A stretch of DNA of 64,000 nt from Acanthosepion esculentum (Eukaryota; Mollusca; Cephalopoda; Sepiida; Sepiidae), in the NCBI GenBank assembly GCA_964036315.1, contig OZ038507.1, positions 68,419,232 through 68,483,231 on the forward strand. The letters are read 5' to 3'. The notes under the pieces were generated by a model. It was given only the letters and a program-made list of their open reading frames with translations. It was not told where the DNA came from and did no database searches. Positions within the stretch are counted from its first letter, which is position 1, and each line of letters opens with the position of its first letter. A program made the translations under genes and the position numbers. Shown here piece after piece: positions 41,095-52,627 of this stretch.

Positions 41095-42110
41095 GATCGG
41101 TTTATTTTGTTTTACGGCATATTTATCACCTCAGTGAGATATTTAATGCCGAGAAGATTTTTTATTGTTGGGAATAATTGTTTAAAAATGTATGGCTGCT
41201 AATATATTTTATTTTTCCAAAAATGTATAGCTGTTAATATTTTTTTCTTCAAAAATGTATTGCTGGCAATATTTTTCCTCAAATTTATCGCAGATAACAT
41301 TTTACAAAAAATATTGCTGGTATTAAAACCTAGTTTTTACACTTTCATAGTCTTTTGGCCCCAGTTTGTGGGTTATCTATTTGCCCATAGTTGGGACCCT
41401 AATAGGTGTTACCACTCCAAGTCATGGTGGAACTGGTGACACCAGCTATTGAGAGGTGGTTCCATTCTTCTCAAAACCTCATGATCAGAAGCATTGTTGA
41501 TGGATGTAGTTTATCGTCTTACCAAGGACGGGGATGTAGTTTATTGTCTTACCCACGACGCCAATGTAGTTTATCGTCTTACCCAGGACGTGGATGTAGT
41601 TTCTCGTCTTACCCAGGAGGTGGATGTAGTTTATTGTCTTACCCAGTACGCGAATGTAATTTATCGTCTTACCCATGCCGCGGATGTAGTTTTCCGTCTT
41701 TCCCAGGACGCTAATGTAGTTTATCGTCATACCCAGGATGTGGATGTAGTTTATCGTCTTACCCAGGATGTGGATGTAGTTTATCGTCTTACCCATGGCA
41801 CGAATTGTGTTTATCGTCTTACCCAGAACGTGGTTGTAGTTTATCGTCTTACCCAGGACGTGGATGTAGTTTACCCTCTTAGCCAGGACGCTAATATAAT
41901 TTATCGTCTTATCAAGGATGTGGATGTAGTTTATCTTCTTACACAGGATGTAAATATATTTTATCGTTTTAGCCAGGACGTGAATGTTGTTTATCGTCTT
42001 TCCTAGGACGCGGATATTTTTTATCGTTTTACCAAGGACGCGGATTTAATTTATCATCCTTCCCACGACGCGGATGTAGTTTATCGTCTCACCCAGGAGG
42101 CTTAGAGATC
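41095..42110 (-). repeat. Composite repeat element, copy E, with 30-bp minisatellite
   Basis: 'gttttacggcatatt' module at 41108, 'tattgctgg' stretch, 'gggaccctaataggtgttacc' head, 'ctcaaaacctcatgatcag', then the expanded 30-bp array. Same order as copy C. Confidence 0.75.
41495..42108. repeat. 30-bp minisatellite
   Basis: About 20 units of 'gtagtttatcgtcttaccca' plus 'ggacgtggat'. The period is exactly 30, so open frames run on both strands (41406-42006 and 41485-41796) without being genes. Confidence 0.9.
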
Positions 42111-42570
42111 CGAGGGAATGCTGTTAATTAGTATATCCAATTTGTCTTGTTCATCATGCACACCATCACCTCTATTTTTTGGGGAAGTTAAAAACGCAGT
42201 TCAGTACCAATGATTGAGGATTTTAGTCGCAATGATTTTGTTAGGAGATATGTCTAATCTCAAAGGTTTTAAATGTGTATCCATCCACGAATCTCCTCTG
42301 ATTCCGGAAGTGTCCAAACTGAGAGAAGTTCATGCTTATGACATAGTTACTAGAATTTTTTGGCAACTTGCTTCAGCGTGTTGAAATCCTCACAGTATTT
42401 AAGATTGTTGAAATTATCGCCAACATTGTCGAGATTTAAAAAATCTACGTTTCGTTCTATTTCGCCAACCAATCGATGAAATTTGAATAAACTGATTTGT
42501 TTCGAAAAATACTTTGACAAAATCCCTACTTCGCGGTATAATAATTTCTTTAATTTATTTTATTTTAATT

Positions 42571-42790
42571 TTATATGACTTCATAGTAAACAATATATTT
42601 TAAGAAAATTTATTTGTTTCCTTTTTAACAGTGAAGAATAAATTCTCAGGATTTCTTACTCTTGAGCATGCAACATACAACTGGCCATGCGTAAATCTTT
42701 CTTTCTGGGATCAAATTCAAGCTTTTGAAGCTTTTGACTTTGTGATATGGTTATAGTTCTCGCAACCACAGGCGAACTTGATACAGGATA
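42571..42790 (-). pseudogene. Helitron Rep/helicase C-terminal fragment
   Basis: Minus-strand sequence at 42692-42628 reads THGQLYVACSRVRNPENLFF, the last helicase motif (VALSR/VACSRV region) of the Pif1-like helicase in Helitrons. Further on KYIVYYEVI followed by TAA (42571-42573) matches the usual NVVYKEVL-type C-terminus. Upstream, 'TISQSQ' and 'FDPRKK' traces lie in other frames, so it is frameshifted. No Rep domain is present. The LINE at 42914-43572 may have inserted into the same element. Confidence 0.75.
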
Positions 42791-42913
42791 CTTGTATATA
42801 AAAACTTTAAAAAATGATATACAAAGAAACAATATTGATTTTTTATTAATTAAATATTTGTTTTTTTAATTAATAAATTGTTTAAATATAGTGAGAATAT
42901 ATTGTATGCTAAT

Positions 42914-43572
42914 TTTTTTTTTTTAAGCTTATCACCCCAAGCAAGGCTGGAAGCCACTAGCACGCAAGGGGTTACAGAAGGTTTGGAGGAAGAGTAGATA
43001 GGAGTGGTAAAGGAGAGGATGTGGAGAAAGATAGTGGATCGATCAAGGCAAGGGGGTTAAAGAAGATTTGGAGCGAGAGCAGATAGGAATGAAAGGTGAA
43101 AGGATGTGGAGAAGGGAAGTGGATAGATCAAGGCAACTGGAGATGTCGATTGACGTTACACTTAAATAGTTGGAGATTATATTTGTCAGGGAAACAGGAA
43201 TAAGGAAGGGAGTTCCACAGGCGAGATGTGCGAGACATGAAGCTATTGGAGTAGAAGAGACGTCTACATCTAACAGTTTCAACGGTGGGAACGGGATGCC
43301 AGCCTCGTAGGACGTTTAAATTCACGAGGCCTAGGAACCAGCGAAAGCAGCTCATCGGAGCAATTACGGTGAAAGTATTTGTAAAAAAGACAGAGCGAGG
43401 CAACGTGGCGTCTGTGAGAGAGCGACTGCAGACGAGATGACAGATCAGGGCCAATTACATTGCATATCCGTCTCTGGATCTTATCAAGAACCCTGAGGCA
43501 AACAGCAGGGGCTCCAGACCATATATGGCAGCAATACTCCATGCAAGGGCGAATGGTTGATTTAAAAACATT
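42914..43572 (-). pseudogene. Jockey-superfamily-like LINE, 3' fragment (copy 3)
   Basis: Same family as 4146-5418 and 12430-14719. Minus strand: STIRPCMEYCCHIWSGAPAVCLRVLDKIQRR, then SLSHRRHVASLCLFYKYFHRNCSDELL, a frameshift near the HPVPT/VETV junction, RRLFYSNSFMSRTSRLWNSLP and NRHLQLP, then the 3' UTR and poly(A) tail (T-run 42914-42927). 5'-truncated at about 43572. No catalytic motif remains. Confidence 0.8.
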
Positions 43573-43579
43573 TAATTTT

Positions 43580-44238
43580 TCCCCAAACAATGAATGAAAT
43601 TTATTGTACTAAGCTACGCATCCTTATAAAATCAAATGTATTTTGTACCCCCTTATCTCCCCCAAAATTTGGTTTCGATCGTTCTATATATGGCTGTTTT
43701 AGAGGGTGTGATGGACGGACAAACGGAAGTCACATAATTTTATATATAGATTACCTGTACTAAAACCTTTCTTAGGTCTTTCATAAAGAATTGGGGAGAG
43801 AAGAGTCTAATCACACGCTGCTCCAAAATGCTCCATTTGAGAGCCAATGAGTGATGGAAGCGGTCCTGGGGATCTGGCTTCATTTCTCAGCACTTCTGAT
43901 CAACTTTGAATCACTTTATCCGTCTTAATCGGCGCCGTATCGTTTTATATTATTGCGCAACCAAAATGATCAGATAATCCCTGGCGTTAATTCTGCTAAG
44001 TATTAGATGGTTTGGGCAATTATATATGGTTATCCAAATCTTCACAGACACACCTCCAAGCTTAACAGTTCACTAATCGGCGCAGTATCGTTTTATAATA
44101 TTGTGCAACTGAATTCTTGTTTCTATAAAAACAAATTAAAGAAAAGATATTCACAAAACGAAATAGCATTTTTAATAAATACGTATTTGTTATTTTAAAC
44201 ATTGAATTGTTTTCAAAATAGTGGGAGTATTTTGTATG
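43580..44238. repeat. Spacer with two small repeats
   Basis: 43665-43750 ('tttggtttcgatcg', 'ggctgttttagagggtgtga') recurs at 55664-55735, on the other side of the LTR array. 'aatcggcgc.gtatcgttttata' occurs at 43928 and 44075. Confidence 0.6.
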
Positions 44239-44243
44239 TTAAA
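44239..44243. repeat. Target site duplication, left
   Basis: TTAAA immediately before the first LTR; the same TTAAA follows the fourth LTR at 55534-55538. Confidence 0.9.
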
Positions 44244-44530
44244 TGTTGTGGTAGGATCCACCTAATCTGCATAGGTGACTACCAACTATATAAATAATGG
44301 TTGGTACCGGAAGACGAGGGGGGAGGAATCACGAGATCCAACTAGAGACTCTGATCGACTGCGACTAGTCAACACATTCTCCAGGAACGTCTTCCCAGAA
44401 ATATACAGAAATACTATATGTACTTATTGTGTACACTTTCTTGTTATAATACATTCTTGTTCTAAGTACATTTTGTTGCATTATTATTCCATGCAATAGG
44501 CGAGATTCAACATTGAGTCAAGACTCAACA
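44244..44530 (+). repeat. LTR 1
   Basis: 287 bp, begins TGTTG and ends CAACA (TG...CA with five-base inverted ends). A TATATAAA box lies at about 44287. The short GTG-initiated open frame inside it is not a gene. Confidence 0.92.
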
Positions 44531-44648
44531 ATGGCGACGAAGTAGAACGAACCATACGTCAAGTTTCAACAATGGCCACGAAGTAGAACGAACCATACGC
44601 CAAGTTTCAACAATGGCAAAGAAGTAGAACGAACCATACGGAAAGAAG
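44526..44648 (+). promoter_or_regulatory. Primer binding site region, triplicated 41-bp unit
   Basis: The probable primer binding site starts TGGCGACGAAGTAG at 44532, one base after LTR 1. A 41-bp unit that includes the LTR's last five bases (CAACA) and this site is repeated three times in tandem, with the second and third copies reading TGGCCACG and TGGCAAAG. Same in units 2 and 3. The tRNA primer is not identified. Confidence 0.65.
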
Positions 44649-45293
44649 AAAGAATTAATAGTGAGAGTTTTCAACAATTGGGACAAGTCATTGAAGAACC
44701 CAGGCTGAAAAAAAAAACTATTAATTCAAAGTCCAACGTTAACGTAACGACGAAGGATTCTGAACTTCTGGATATGTAGAACTCGTTAAAAAGACGACTA
44801 AGCATAAAGGAACGTTCACTCAGAAAAATTGGAAAGGTGTCGTTAAACGAATAACGGTAATTTTAAATTAAAAAATTATCTACAACGAGACACCCGCTAA
44901 AAAGAAAAATTGGCCGACTACAAAAACATGCATGGATTTAAAAGGAGCACAAATACACCGTGTCGACTTTGAAAAGTAACAAACTTTAAAAAATTATTTT
45001 TTTTAAATTATTTGTTCAACAATATAGTGACGAATTACCTCTGATAAGAAAATCAGACGTTGTCATTGAAATACGCGAACAGAAGTCGAAAACGAAAAAA
45101 AAAGAAAGTCCGACGCTCTCTGTTCACGAGAAAAAAAAATACCAAAGTTGATTAGCACGGGCGTGAATGTAAAAGCAAGACATAAAATATAAAAGTCGTA
45201 CGTTGTTTCGATTTTTTTGGTCAGCTTATATGATATTCGTGGATACACAAATTAAAAGTATATTCTTTGTTGCATGAACACTATCAGCTAAAG

Positions 45294-45960
45294 ATGAATG
45301 AACTATCCAAAGTCATATCTGAATTATTCAAATCCCAACAGATAGCACAGCAAGAACAACTGATAGCAATGCAAAAATATCAAGAACGTCAAGAGGAAAG
45401 ACAACAAAAATATCAAGAAAAACAAGATGAAAGACTTTTGGAAATTCAAAAGTTAACACTGGAGAAATTAATCAACTATCAGGCAAATGAGGGAAATTCT
45501 TCATACTATAATAACACCATATTTAATTCGCTGGAAACTTTCAACTATGTGCCAGACGAAGAAAAAACGTTTGAAGCGTACTTTAAACGATATGAAGATA
45601 TTTTCTACACAGACTGTGAAAACTGGTCGAATTCAAGAAAAGTCAGTCTATTACTAAGAAAGCTAGGTACAGCAGAACATAGCAAATTTGTAGATTTTAT
45701 TCTACCGAGAAAAAACAACTGAATTGGAATTCTCGGAATCAGTGAAATTGCTAAAAGAGCTGTTTGGAGCAAATATGTCGCTTTGGCATAAGCGATGGTT
45801 ATGCATGAATGTCTCTAAATCCGACGATCAGGATTACTTAACATATGCATCTATAGTGAATAGACATTGTGACAATTTCAGATTGGCAGAGATTACGGTG
45901 GAAGAATTCAAGTGTTTAATTTTTGCTCAAGGACTGGTATCCAGTAAGAGTGCCGATTAA
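45294..45960 (+). pseudogene. gag: Gypsy gag (matrix/capsid part), unit 1
   Basis: Reads from the ATG at 45294. Residues about 15-55 are a Gln/Glu/Arg-rich segment with likely coiled-coil character (QERQEERQQKYQEKQDERL), followed by a capsid-like region (FEAYFKRYEDIFYTDC.NWSNSRKVSLLLRKLG). In a run of six A near 45710 the frame is lost and stops at TGA 45720; the next frame continues seamlessly with LEFSESVKLLKELFG ... RHCDNFRLAEITVEEFKCLIFAQGL to TAA 45958-45960. Gag forms the particle in which such elements are reverse transcribed. Unit 1 has T where units 2 and 3 have K in the LGxAEHS stretch. Confidence 0.85.
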
Positions 45961-46734
45961 AGACGTAGAGTTTTGTCTAAACTCGAATCTGAACAAGGCC
46001 TTACCCTGCGAAAGTTAGCAGAGGAGTGTCAACGGGCCGTAAAGTTAAAGAAAGAGTCGCAAAAAATCGAAGAAGCTGTCAGTGCTTATATTAAAAAAAT
46101 AAAAAAGCAGTCAAAGTACCCAGTAGAGAAAAATTGGAGAAAAAATTCAGCGTATTTTAATAATAGACAAGAAAATATAAAGAACGAAAATAAAAAGGTC
46201 CCACCATATAATTGCAGACGTTGTAACGAAAGACATTGGGAGATAAATTGCCCATATAGAAATAAGAAATGTTTCGTGTGCCAAAAGAATGGTCACAAAG
46301 GATCGTGTTGTAAAACGAAAAAATGCAAAAAAAGGCCTACAATAATGAAGTCAACGAAACTCGCTCGAACGGTAACTGGAAAGCAAATTAACTTCGAAGG
46401 CGAGGTTGTACTTCCAATGAAATTGAATGGGATCGTTAAAAAAATAAAAGTTTTCATTCTGAAAAATGGAGAAAACTTGTTGGGTACAGATTTTATTGAA
46501 ACATTCGAATTGTGGGATAAACCGTTAAACTCATTCTGCAGAAAAGTAGAAAGTAATACGCAAACAAGACAGGACATTAAAGAGGAATTAAAGAAAAAGT
46601 TTCAGGAAACCTTTACACCTGGTCTTGGAAGATGTAACAAGTTTGAAGCTAAATTTGAATTAAAAGAAAATACTATGCCTATATTTAAAAAGAAACGTAA
46701 CGTGCCTTTCGCAAGTGTAGAGAAAGTAGTATAA
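45961..46734 (+). pseudogene. gag-pol: Gypsy gag-pol: zinc knuckles, protease remnant, RT stub (unit 1)
   Basis: In frame with gag after one TAA. Numbering from the TTG codon at 45973, two zinc knuckles are clear: C81-C84-H88-C93 and C100-C103-H108-C113. The protease N-terminus with its D(S/T)G is missing. Only a downstream part (KVFILKNGENLLGTDFIE, residues about 160-175) survives. The beginning of reverse transcriptase (FELKENTMPIFKKKRNVPFA) follows, and the frame then ends at TAA 46732-46734. Everything from there through RNase H is deleted, so this unit cannot copy itself. Confidence 0.85.
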
Positions 46735-47766
46735 CCAAAAAAGTTGCAGAAAAGAATCCTACGGGACTTTCATATGGGTCACCCGGGGATTAATAGAACA
46801 AAAAGCTTAATGCGAAGCTTTGTATATTGGAAAGGAATGGATGTGGATATCGAAAACATGGTTCATCGATGTAAAGGGTGTGCGTTAGCAGCTAAGGCAC
46901 CACCTATAGTACACAAACCATGGCCAAAGACGGGTCATCCGTGGGAAAGATTACACATTGATTTCGCTGGTCCAGCAGAAGATTATTACTACTTAATAGT
47001 GGTAGATAGCTTTACAAAATGGCCGGAAGTACTACGCTGCAAAAAGCCTACGTCCAATACCACAACAACTTTTTTGCATGAACTATTTGCACGGTTCGGT
47101 GTGCCAGAGTGTACTGTGAGTGACAATGGTACACAATTCACTTCTGACGAATTTAAGGAATTTTGTGAGTTATATCAAATTAACCACATAACGACGCCGC
47201 CGTATCATCCGAGATCCAATGGACTCGCAGAAAGATTTGTAGATACGTTAAAGCGCGCTCTGAAGAAAGCCTCAGGAGTTCCAACGGAAAAGGCGCTTCA
47301 GCAATTCCTACAAGTATACAGAATCACGCCTAACCAGAGAACACCATCAAACATGGCACCAGCAGAACTAATGTTCGCTAGGAAAGTTAAGTCAGTGTTT
47401 GACAAGCTTTTGCCAGGAAGAAATAGAATAAAGAACACTATGTATACAGCAAGAAAAAGATACACACCCGGAGAGAAGGTCTTTTTCAAGTGCTATAGAA
47501 ACAACATTGAGTTCTGGGAGCGAGGCATAGTGGACAAGAGAATCGGTGACCTGGTTTACATAATAAAAGGGCCGAAGAATACTCATAAAAGGCACCAGAA
47601 CCAACTCAAAAAATGCTACGTGCTAGAGCTTGAAGAGAGTATACCGGATGAGGAGGAAGATCTCATTGATGTAATGTATGATACTTTTCAAGTAGAACCT
47701 CCGCCGAGTGCTCTGAACCGAGAAGATCCGGTAGGAAACGAAAGTTCACGGACCCATTGGACATGA
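46735..47766 (+). CDS. Gypsy integrase, unit 1
   Basis: In the same frame as the preceding piece, separated only by its TAA; the first ATG is internal, so it is a polyprotein part and not a free gene. Numbering from the TTG at 46744: zinc-binding H10, H13, C43, C46; catalytic core D73 (HIDFAG), D127 (TVSDNGTQF), E163 (NGLAERF), with 35 residues between D127 and E163, the D,D-35-E spacing of retroviral-type integrases. A basic C-terminal region with YTPGEKVFFKCY follows, and KRHQNQLKKCYV near residue 280. The three acidic residues are intact, so the domain itself looks undamaged. No chromodomain was recognised. Confidence 0.88.
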   Translation, partial: PKKLQKRILRDFHMGHPGINRTKSLMRSFVYWKGMDVDIENMVHRCKGCALAAKAPPIVHKPWPKTGHPWERLHIDFAGPAEDYYYLIVVDSFTKWPEVLRCKKPTSNTTTTFLHELFARFGVPECTVSDNGTQFTSDEFKEFCELYQINHITTPPYHPRSNGLAERFVDTLKRALKKASGVPTEKALQQFLQVYRITPNQRTPSNMAPAELMFARKVKSVFDKLLPGRNRIKNTMYTARKRYTPGEKVFFKCYRNNIEFWERGIVDKRIGDLVYIIKGPKNTHKRHQNQLKKCYVLELEESIPDEEEDLIDVMYDTFQVEPPPSALNREDPVGNESSRTHWT

Positions 47767-47900
47767 ATCCAAAAGGAAAAAGATATTGAAAAAAAAAACA
47801 GATATACATATGAACTGTGCAAAGGGGATCTACAAAGAAATAACCATGATCATCATCCCATATAGAAGCCAGTTTGAAATCCAAAAGGATTCCAAGGCTT

Positions 47901-47910
47901 GGGAGGGGGG
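47901..47910 (+). promoter_or_regulatory. Polypurine tract, unit 1
   Basis: GGGAGGGGGG directly before LTR 2, the usual place for plus-strand priming. The same tract precedes LTRs 3 and 4. Confidence 0.85.
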
Positions 47911-48197
47911 TGTTGTGGTAGGATCCACCTAATCTGCATAGGTGACTACCAACTATATAAATAATGGTTGGTACCGGAAGACGAGGGGGGAGGAATCACG
48001 AGATCCAACTAGAGACTCTGATCGACTGCGACTAGTCAACACATTCTCCAGGAACGTCTTCCCAGAAATATACAGAAATACTATATGTACTTATTGTGTA
48101 CACTTTCTTGTTATAATACATTCTTGTTCTAAGTACATTTTGTTGCATTATTATTCCATGCAATAGGCGAGATTCAACATTGAGTCAAGACTCAACA
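47911..48197 (+). repeat. LTR 2
   Basis: 287 bp, same as LTR 1 where compared; shared by units 1 and 2. Confidence 0.92.
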
Positions 48198-48960
48198 ATG
48201 GCGACGAAGTAGAACGAACCATACGTCAAGTTTCAACAATGGCCACGAAGTAGAACGAACCATACGCCAAGTTTCAACAATGGCAAAGAAGTAGAACGAA
48301 CCATACGGAAAGAAGAAAGAATTAATAGTGAGAGTTTTCAACAATTGGGACAAGTCATTGAAGAACCCAGGCTGAAAAAAAAAACTATTAATTCAAAGTC
48401 CAACGTTAACGTAACGACGAAGGATTCTGAACTTCTGGATATGTAGAACTCGTTAAAAAGACGACTAAGCATAAAGGAACGTTCACTCAGAAAAATTGGA
48501 AAGGTGTCGTTAAACGAATAACGGTAATTTTAAATTAAAAAATTATCTACAACGAGACACCCGCTAAAAAGAAAAATTGGCCGACTACAAAAACATGCAT
48601 GGATTTAAAAGGAGCACAAATACACCGTGTCGACTTTGAAAAGTAACAAACTTTAAAAAATTATTTTTTTTAAATTATTTGTTCAACAATATAGTGACGA
48701 ATTACCTCTGATAAGAAAATCAGACGTTGTCATTGAAATACGCGAACAGAAGTCGAAAACGAAAAAAAAAGAAAGTCCGACGCTCTCTGTTCACGAGAAA
48801 AAAAAATACCAAAGTTGATTAGCACGGGCGTGAATGTAAAAGCAAGACATAAAATATAAAAGTCGTACGTTGTTTCGATTTTTTTGGTCAGCTTATATGA
48901 TATTCGTGGATACACAAATTAAAAGTATATTCTTTGTTGCATGAACACTATCAGCTAAAG

Positions 48961-49627
48961 ATGAATGAACTATCCAAAGTCATATCTGAATTATTCAAAT
49001 CCCAACAGATAGCACAGCAAGAACAACTGATAGCAATGCAAAAATATCAAGAACGTCAAGAGGAAAGACAACAAAAATATCAAGAAAAACAAGATGAAAG
49101 ACTTTTGGAAATTCAAAAGTTAACACTGGAGAAATTAATCAACTATCAGGCAAATGAGGGAAATTCTTCATACTATAATAACACCATATTTAATTCGCTG
49201 GAAACTTTCAACTATGTGCCAGACGAAGAAAAAACGTTTGAAGCGTACTTTAAACGATATGAAGATATTTTCTACACAGACTGTGAAAACTGGTCGAATT
49301 CAAGAAAAGTCAGTCTATTACTAAGAAAGCTAGGAAAAGCAGAACATAGCAAATTTGTAGATTTTATTCTACCGAGAAAAAACAACTGAATTGGAATTCT
49401 CGGAATCAGTGAAATTGCTAAAAGAGCTGTTTGGAGCAAATATGTCGCTTTGGCATAAGCGATGGTTATGCATGAATGTCTCTAAATCCGACGATCAGGA
49501 TTACTTAACATATGCATCTATAGTGAATAGACATTGTGACAATTTCAGATTGGCAGAGATTACGGTGGAAGAATTCAAGTGTTTAATTTTTGCTCAAGGA
49601 CTGGTATCCAGTAAGAGTGCCGATTAA
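48961..49627 (+). pseudogene. gag: Gypsy gag, unit 2
   Basis: Exact positional copy of the unit 1 gag (offset 3667), with the identical frameshift in the A-run and the identical TAA at the end. Lysine replaces threonine in LGKAEHS compared with unit 1. Confidence 0.85.
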
Positions 49628-50401
49628 AGACGTAGAGTTTTGTCTAAACTCGAATCTGAACAAGGCCTTACCCTGCGAAAGTTAGCAGAGGAGTGTCAAC
49701 GGGCCGTAAAGTTAAAGAAAGAGTCGCAAAAAATCGAAGAAGCTGTCAGTGCTTATATTAAAAAAATAAAAAAGCAGTCAAAGTACCCAGTAGAGAAAAA
49801 TTGGAGAAAAAATTCAGCGTATTTTAATAATAGACAAGAAAATATAAAGAACGAAAATAAAAAGGTCCCGCCATATAATTGCAGACGTTGTAACGAAAGA
49901 CATTGGGAGATAAATTGCCCATATAGAAATAAGAAATGTTTCGTGTGCCAAAAGAATGGTCACAAAGGATCGTGTTGTAAAACGAAAAAATGCAAAAAAA
50001 GGCCTACAATAATGAAGTCAACGAAACTCGCTCGAACGGTAACTGGAAAGCAAATTAACTTCGAAGGCGAGGTTGTACTTCCAATGAAATTGAATGGGAT
50101 CGTTAAAAAAATAAAAGTTTTCATTCTGAAAAATGGAGAAAACTTGTTGGGTACAGATTTTATTGAAACATTCGAATTGTGGGATAAACCGTTAAACTCA
50201 TTCTGCAGAAAAGTAGAAAGTAATACGCAAACAAGACAGGACATTAAAGAGGAATTAAAGAAAAAGTTTCAGGAAACCTTTACACCTGGTCTTGGAAGAT
50301 GTAACAAGTTTGAAGCTAAATTTGAATTAAAAGAAAATACTATGCCTATATTTAAAAAGAAACGTAACGTGCCTTTCGCAAGTGTAGAGAAAGTAGTATA
50401 A
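49628..50401 (+). pseudogene. gag-pol: Gypsy gag-pol: zinc knuckles to RT stub, unit 2
   Basis: Same two zinc knuckles, same protease remnant and same deletion border as unit 1. One silent A-to-G difference from unit 1 lies just before the first knuckle (VPPYNC). Confidence 0.85.
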
Positions 50402-51433
50402 CCAAAAAAGTTGCAGAAAAGAATCCTACGGGACTTTCATATGGGTCACCCGGGGATTAATAGAACAAAAAGCTTAATGCGAAGCTTTGTATATTGGAAA
50501 GGAATGGATGTGGATATCGAAAACATGGTTCATCGATGTAAAGGGTGTGCGTTAGCAGCTAAGGCACCACCTATAGTACACAAACCATGGCCAAAGACGG
50601 GTCATCCGTGGGAAAGATTACACATTGATTTCGCTGGTCCAGCAGAAGATTATTACTACTTAATAGTGGTAGATAGCTTTACAAAATGGCCGGAAGTACT
50701 ACGCTGCAAAAAGCCTACGTCCAATACCACAACAACTTTTTTGCATGAACTATTTGCACGGTTCGGTGTGCCAGAGTGTACTGTGAGTGACAATGGTACA
50801 CAATTCACTTCTGACGAATTTAAGGAATTTTGTGAGTTATATCAAATTAACCACATAACGACGCCGCCGTATCATCCGAGATCCAATGGACTCGCAGAAA
50901 GATTTGTAGATACGTTAAAGCGCGCTCTGAAGAAAGCCTCAGGAGTTCCAACGGAAAAGGCGCTTCAGCAATTCCTACAAGTATACAGAATCACGCCTAA
51001 CCAGAGAACACCATCAAACATGGCACCAGCAGAACTAATGTTCGCTAGGAAAGTTAAGTCAGTGTTTGACAAGCTTTTGCCAGGAAGAAATAGAATAAAG
51101 AACACTATGTATACAGCAAGAAAAAGATACACACCCGGAGAGAAGGTCTTTTTCAAGTGCTATAGAAACAACATTGAGTTCTGGGAGCGAGGCATAGTGG
51201 ACAAGAGAATCGGTGACCTGGTTTACATAATAAAAGGGCCGAAGAATACTCATAAAAGGCACCAGAACCAACTCAAAAAATGCTACGTGCTAGAGCTTGA
51301 AGAGAGTATACCGGATGAGGAGGAAGATCTCATTGATGTAATGTATGATACTTTTCAAGTAGAACCTCCGCCGAGTGCTCTGAACCGAGAAGATCCGGTA
51401 GGAAACGAAAGTTCACGGACCCATTGGACATGA
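50402..51433 (+). CDS. Gypsy integrase, unit 2
   Basis: Same protein as the unit 1 integrase, with HHCC and D,D-35-E residues intact. No difference seen by eye. Confidence 0.88.
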   Translation, partial: PKKLQKRILRDFHMGHPGINRTKSLMRSFVYWKGMDVDIENMVHRCKGCALAAKAPPIVHKPWPKTGHPWERLHIDFAGPAEDYYYLIVVDSFTKWPEVLRCKKPTSNTTTTFLHELFARFGVPECTVSDNGTQFTSDEFKEFCELYQINHITTPPYHPRSNGLAERFVDTLKRALKKASGVPTEKALQQFLQVYRITPNQRTPSNMAPAELMFARKVKSVFDKLLPGRNRIKNTMYTARKRYTPGEKVFFKCYRNNIEFWERGIVDKRIGDLVYIIKGPKNTHKRHQNQLKKCYVLELEESIPDEEEDLIDVMYDTFQVEPPPSALNREDPVGNESSRTHWT

Positions 51434-51577
51434 ATCCAAAAGGAAAAAGATATTGAAAAAAAAAACAGATATACATATGAACTGTGCAAAGGGGATCTAC
51501 AAAGAAATAACCATGATCATCATCCCATATAGAAGCCAGTTTGAAATCCAAAAGGATTCCAAGGCTTGGGAGGGGGG

Positions 51578-51864
51578 TGTTGTGGTAGGATCCACCTAAT
51601 CTGCATAGGTGACTACCAACTATATAAATAATGGTTGGTACCGGAAGACGAGGGGGGAGGAATCACGAGATCCAACTAGAGACTCTGATCGACTGCGACT
51701 AGTCAACACATTCTCCAGGAACGTCTTCCCAGAAATATACAGAAATACTATATGTACTTATTGTGTACACTTTCTTGTTATAATACATTCTTGTTCTAAG
51801 TACATTTTGTTGCATTATTATTCCATGCAATAGGCGAGATTCAACATTGAGTCAAGACTCAACA
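51578..51864 (+). repeat. LTR 3
   Basis: 287 bp, shared by units 2 and 3; same sequence as LTRs 1 and 2 where compared. Confidence 0.92.
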
Positions 51865-52627
51865 ATGGCGACGAAGTAGAACGAACCATACGTCAAGTTT
51901 CAACAATGGCCACGAAGTAGAACGAACCATACGCCAAGTTTCAACAATGGCAAAGAAGTAGAACGAACCATACGGAAAGAAGAAAGAATTAATAGTGAGA
52001 GTTTTCAACAATTGGGACAAGTCATTGAAGAACCCAGGCTGAAAAAAAAAACTATTAATTCAAAGTCCAACGTTAACGTAACGACGAAGGATTCTGAACT
52101 TCTGGATATGTAGAACTCGTTAAAAAGACGACTAAGCATAAAGGAACGTTCACTCAGAAAAATTGGAAAGGTGTCGTTAAACGAATAACGGTAATTTTAA
52201 ATTAAAAAATTATCTACAACGAGACACCCGCTAAAAAGAAAAATTGGCCGACTACAAAAACATGCATGGATTTAAAAGGAGCACAAATACACCGTGTCGA
52301 CTTTGAAAAGTAACAAACTTTAAAAAATTATTTTTTTTAAATTATTTGTTCAACAATATAGTGACGAATTACCTCTGATAAGAAAATCAGACGTTGTCAT
52401 TGAAATACGCGAACAGAAGTCGAAAACGAAAAAAAAAGAAAGTCCGACGCTCTCTGTTCACGAGAAAAAAAAATACCAAAGTTGATTAGCACGGGCGTGA
52501 ATGTAAAAGCAAGACATAAAATATAAAAGTCGTACGTTGTTTCGATTTTTTTGGTCAGCTTATATGATATTCGTGGATACACAAATTAAAAGTATATTCT
52601 TTGTTGCATGAACACTATCAGCTAAAG

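Noticed and set aside
41406..42006. Repetitive frames of 102-170 codons
   Set aside because: Result of an exact 30-bp period in the minisatellite.
44275..44499. 74-codon frame repeated in every LTR
   Set aside because: Begins at GTG inside the LTR promoter region and has no family resemblance.
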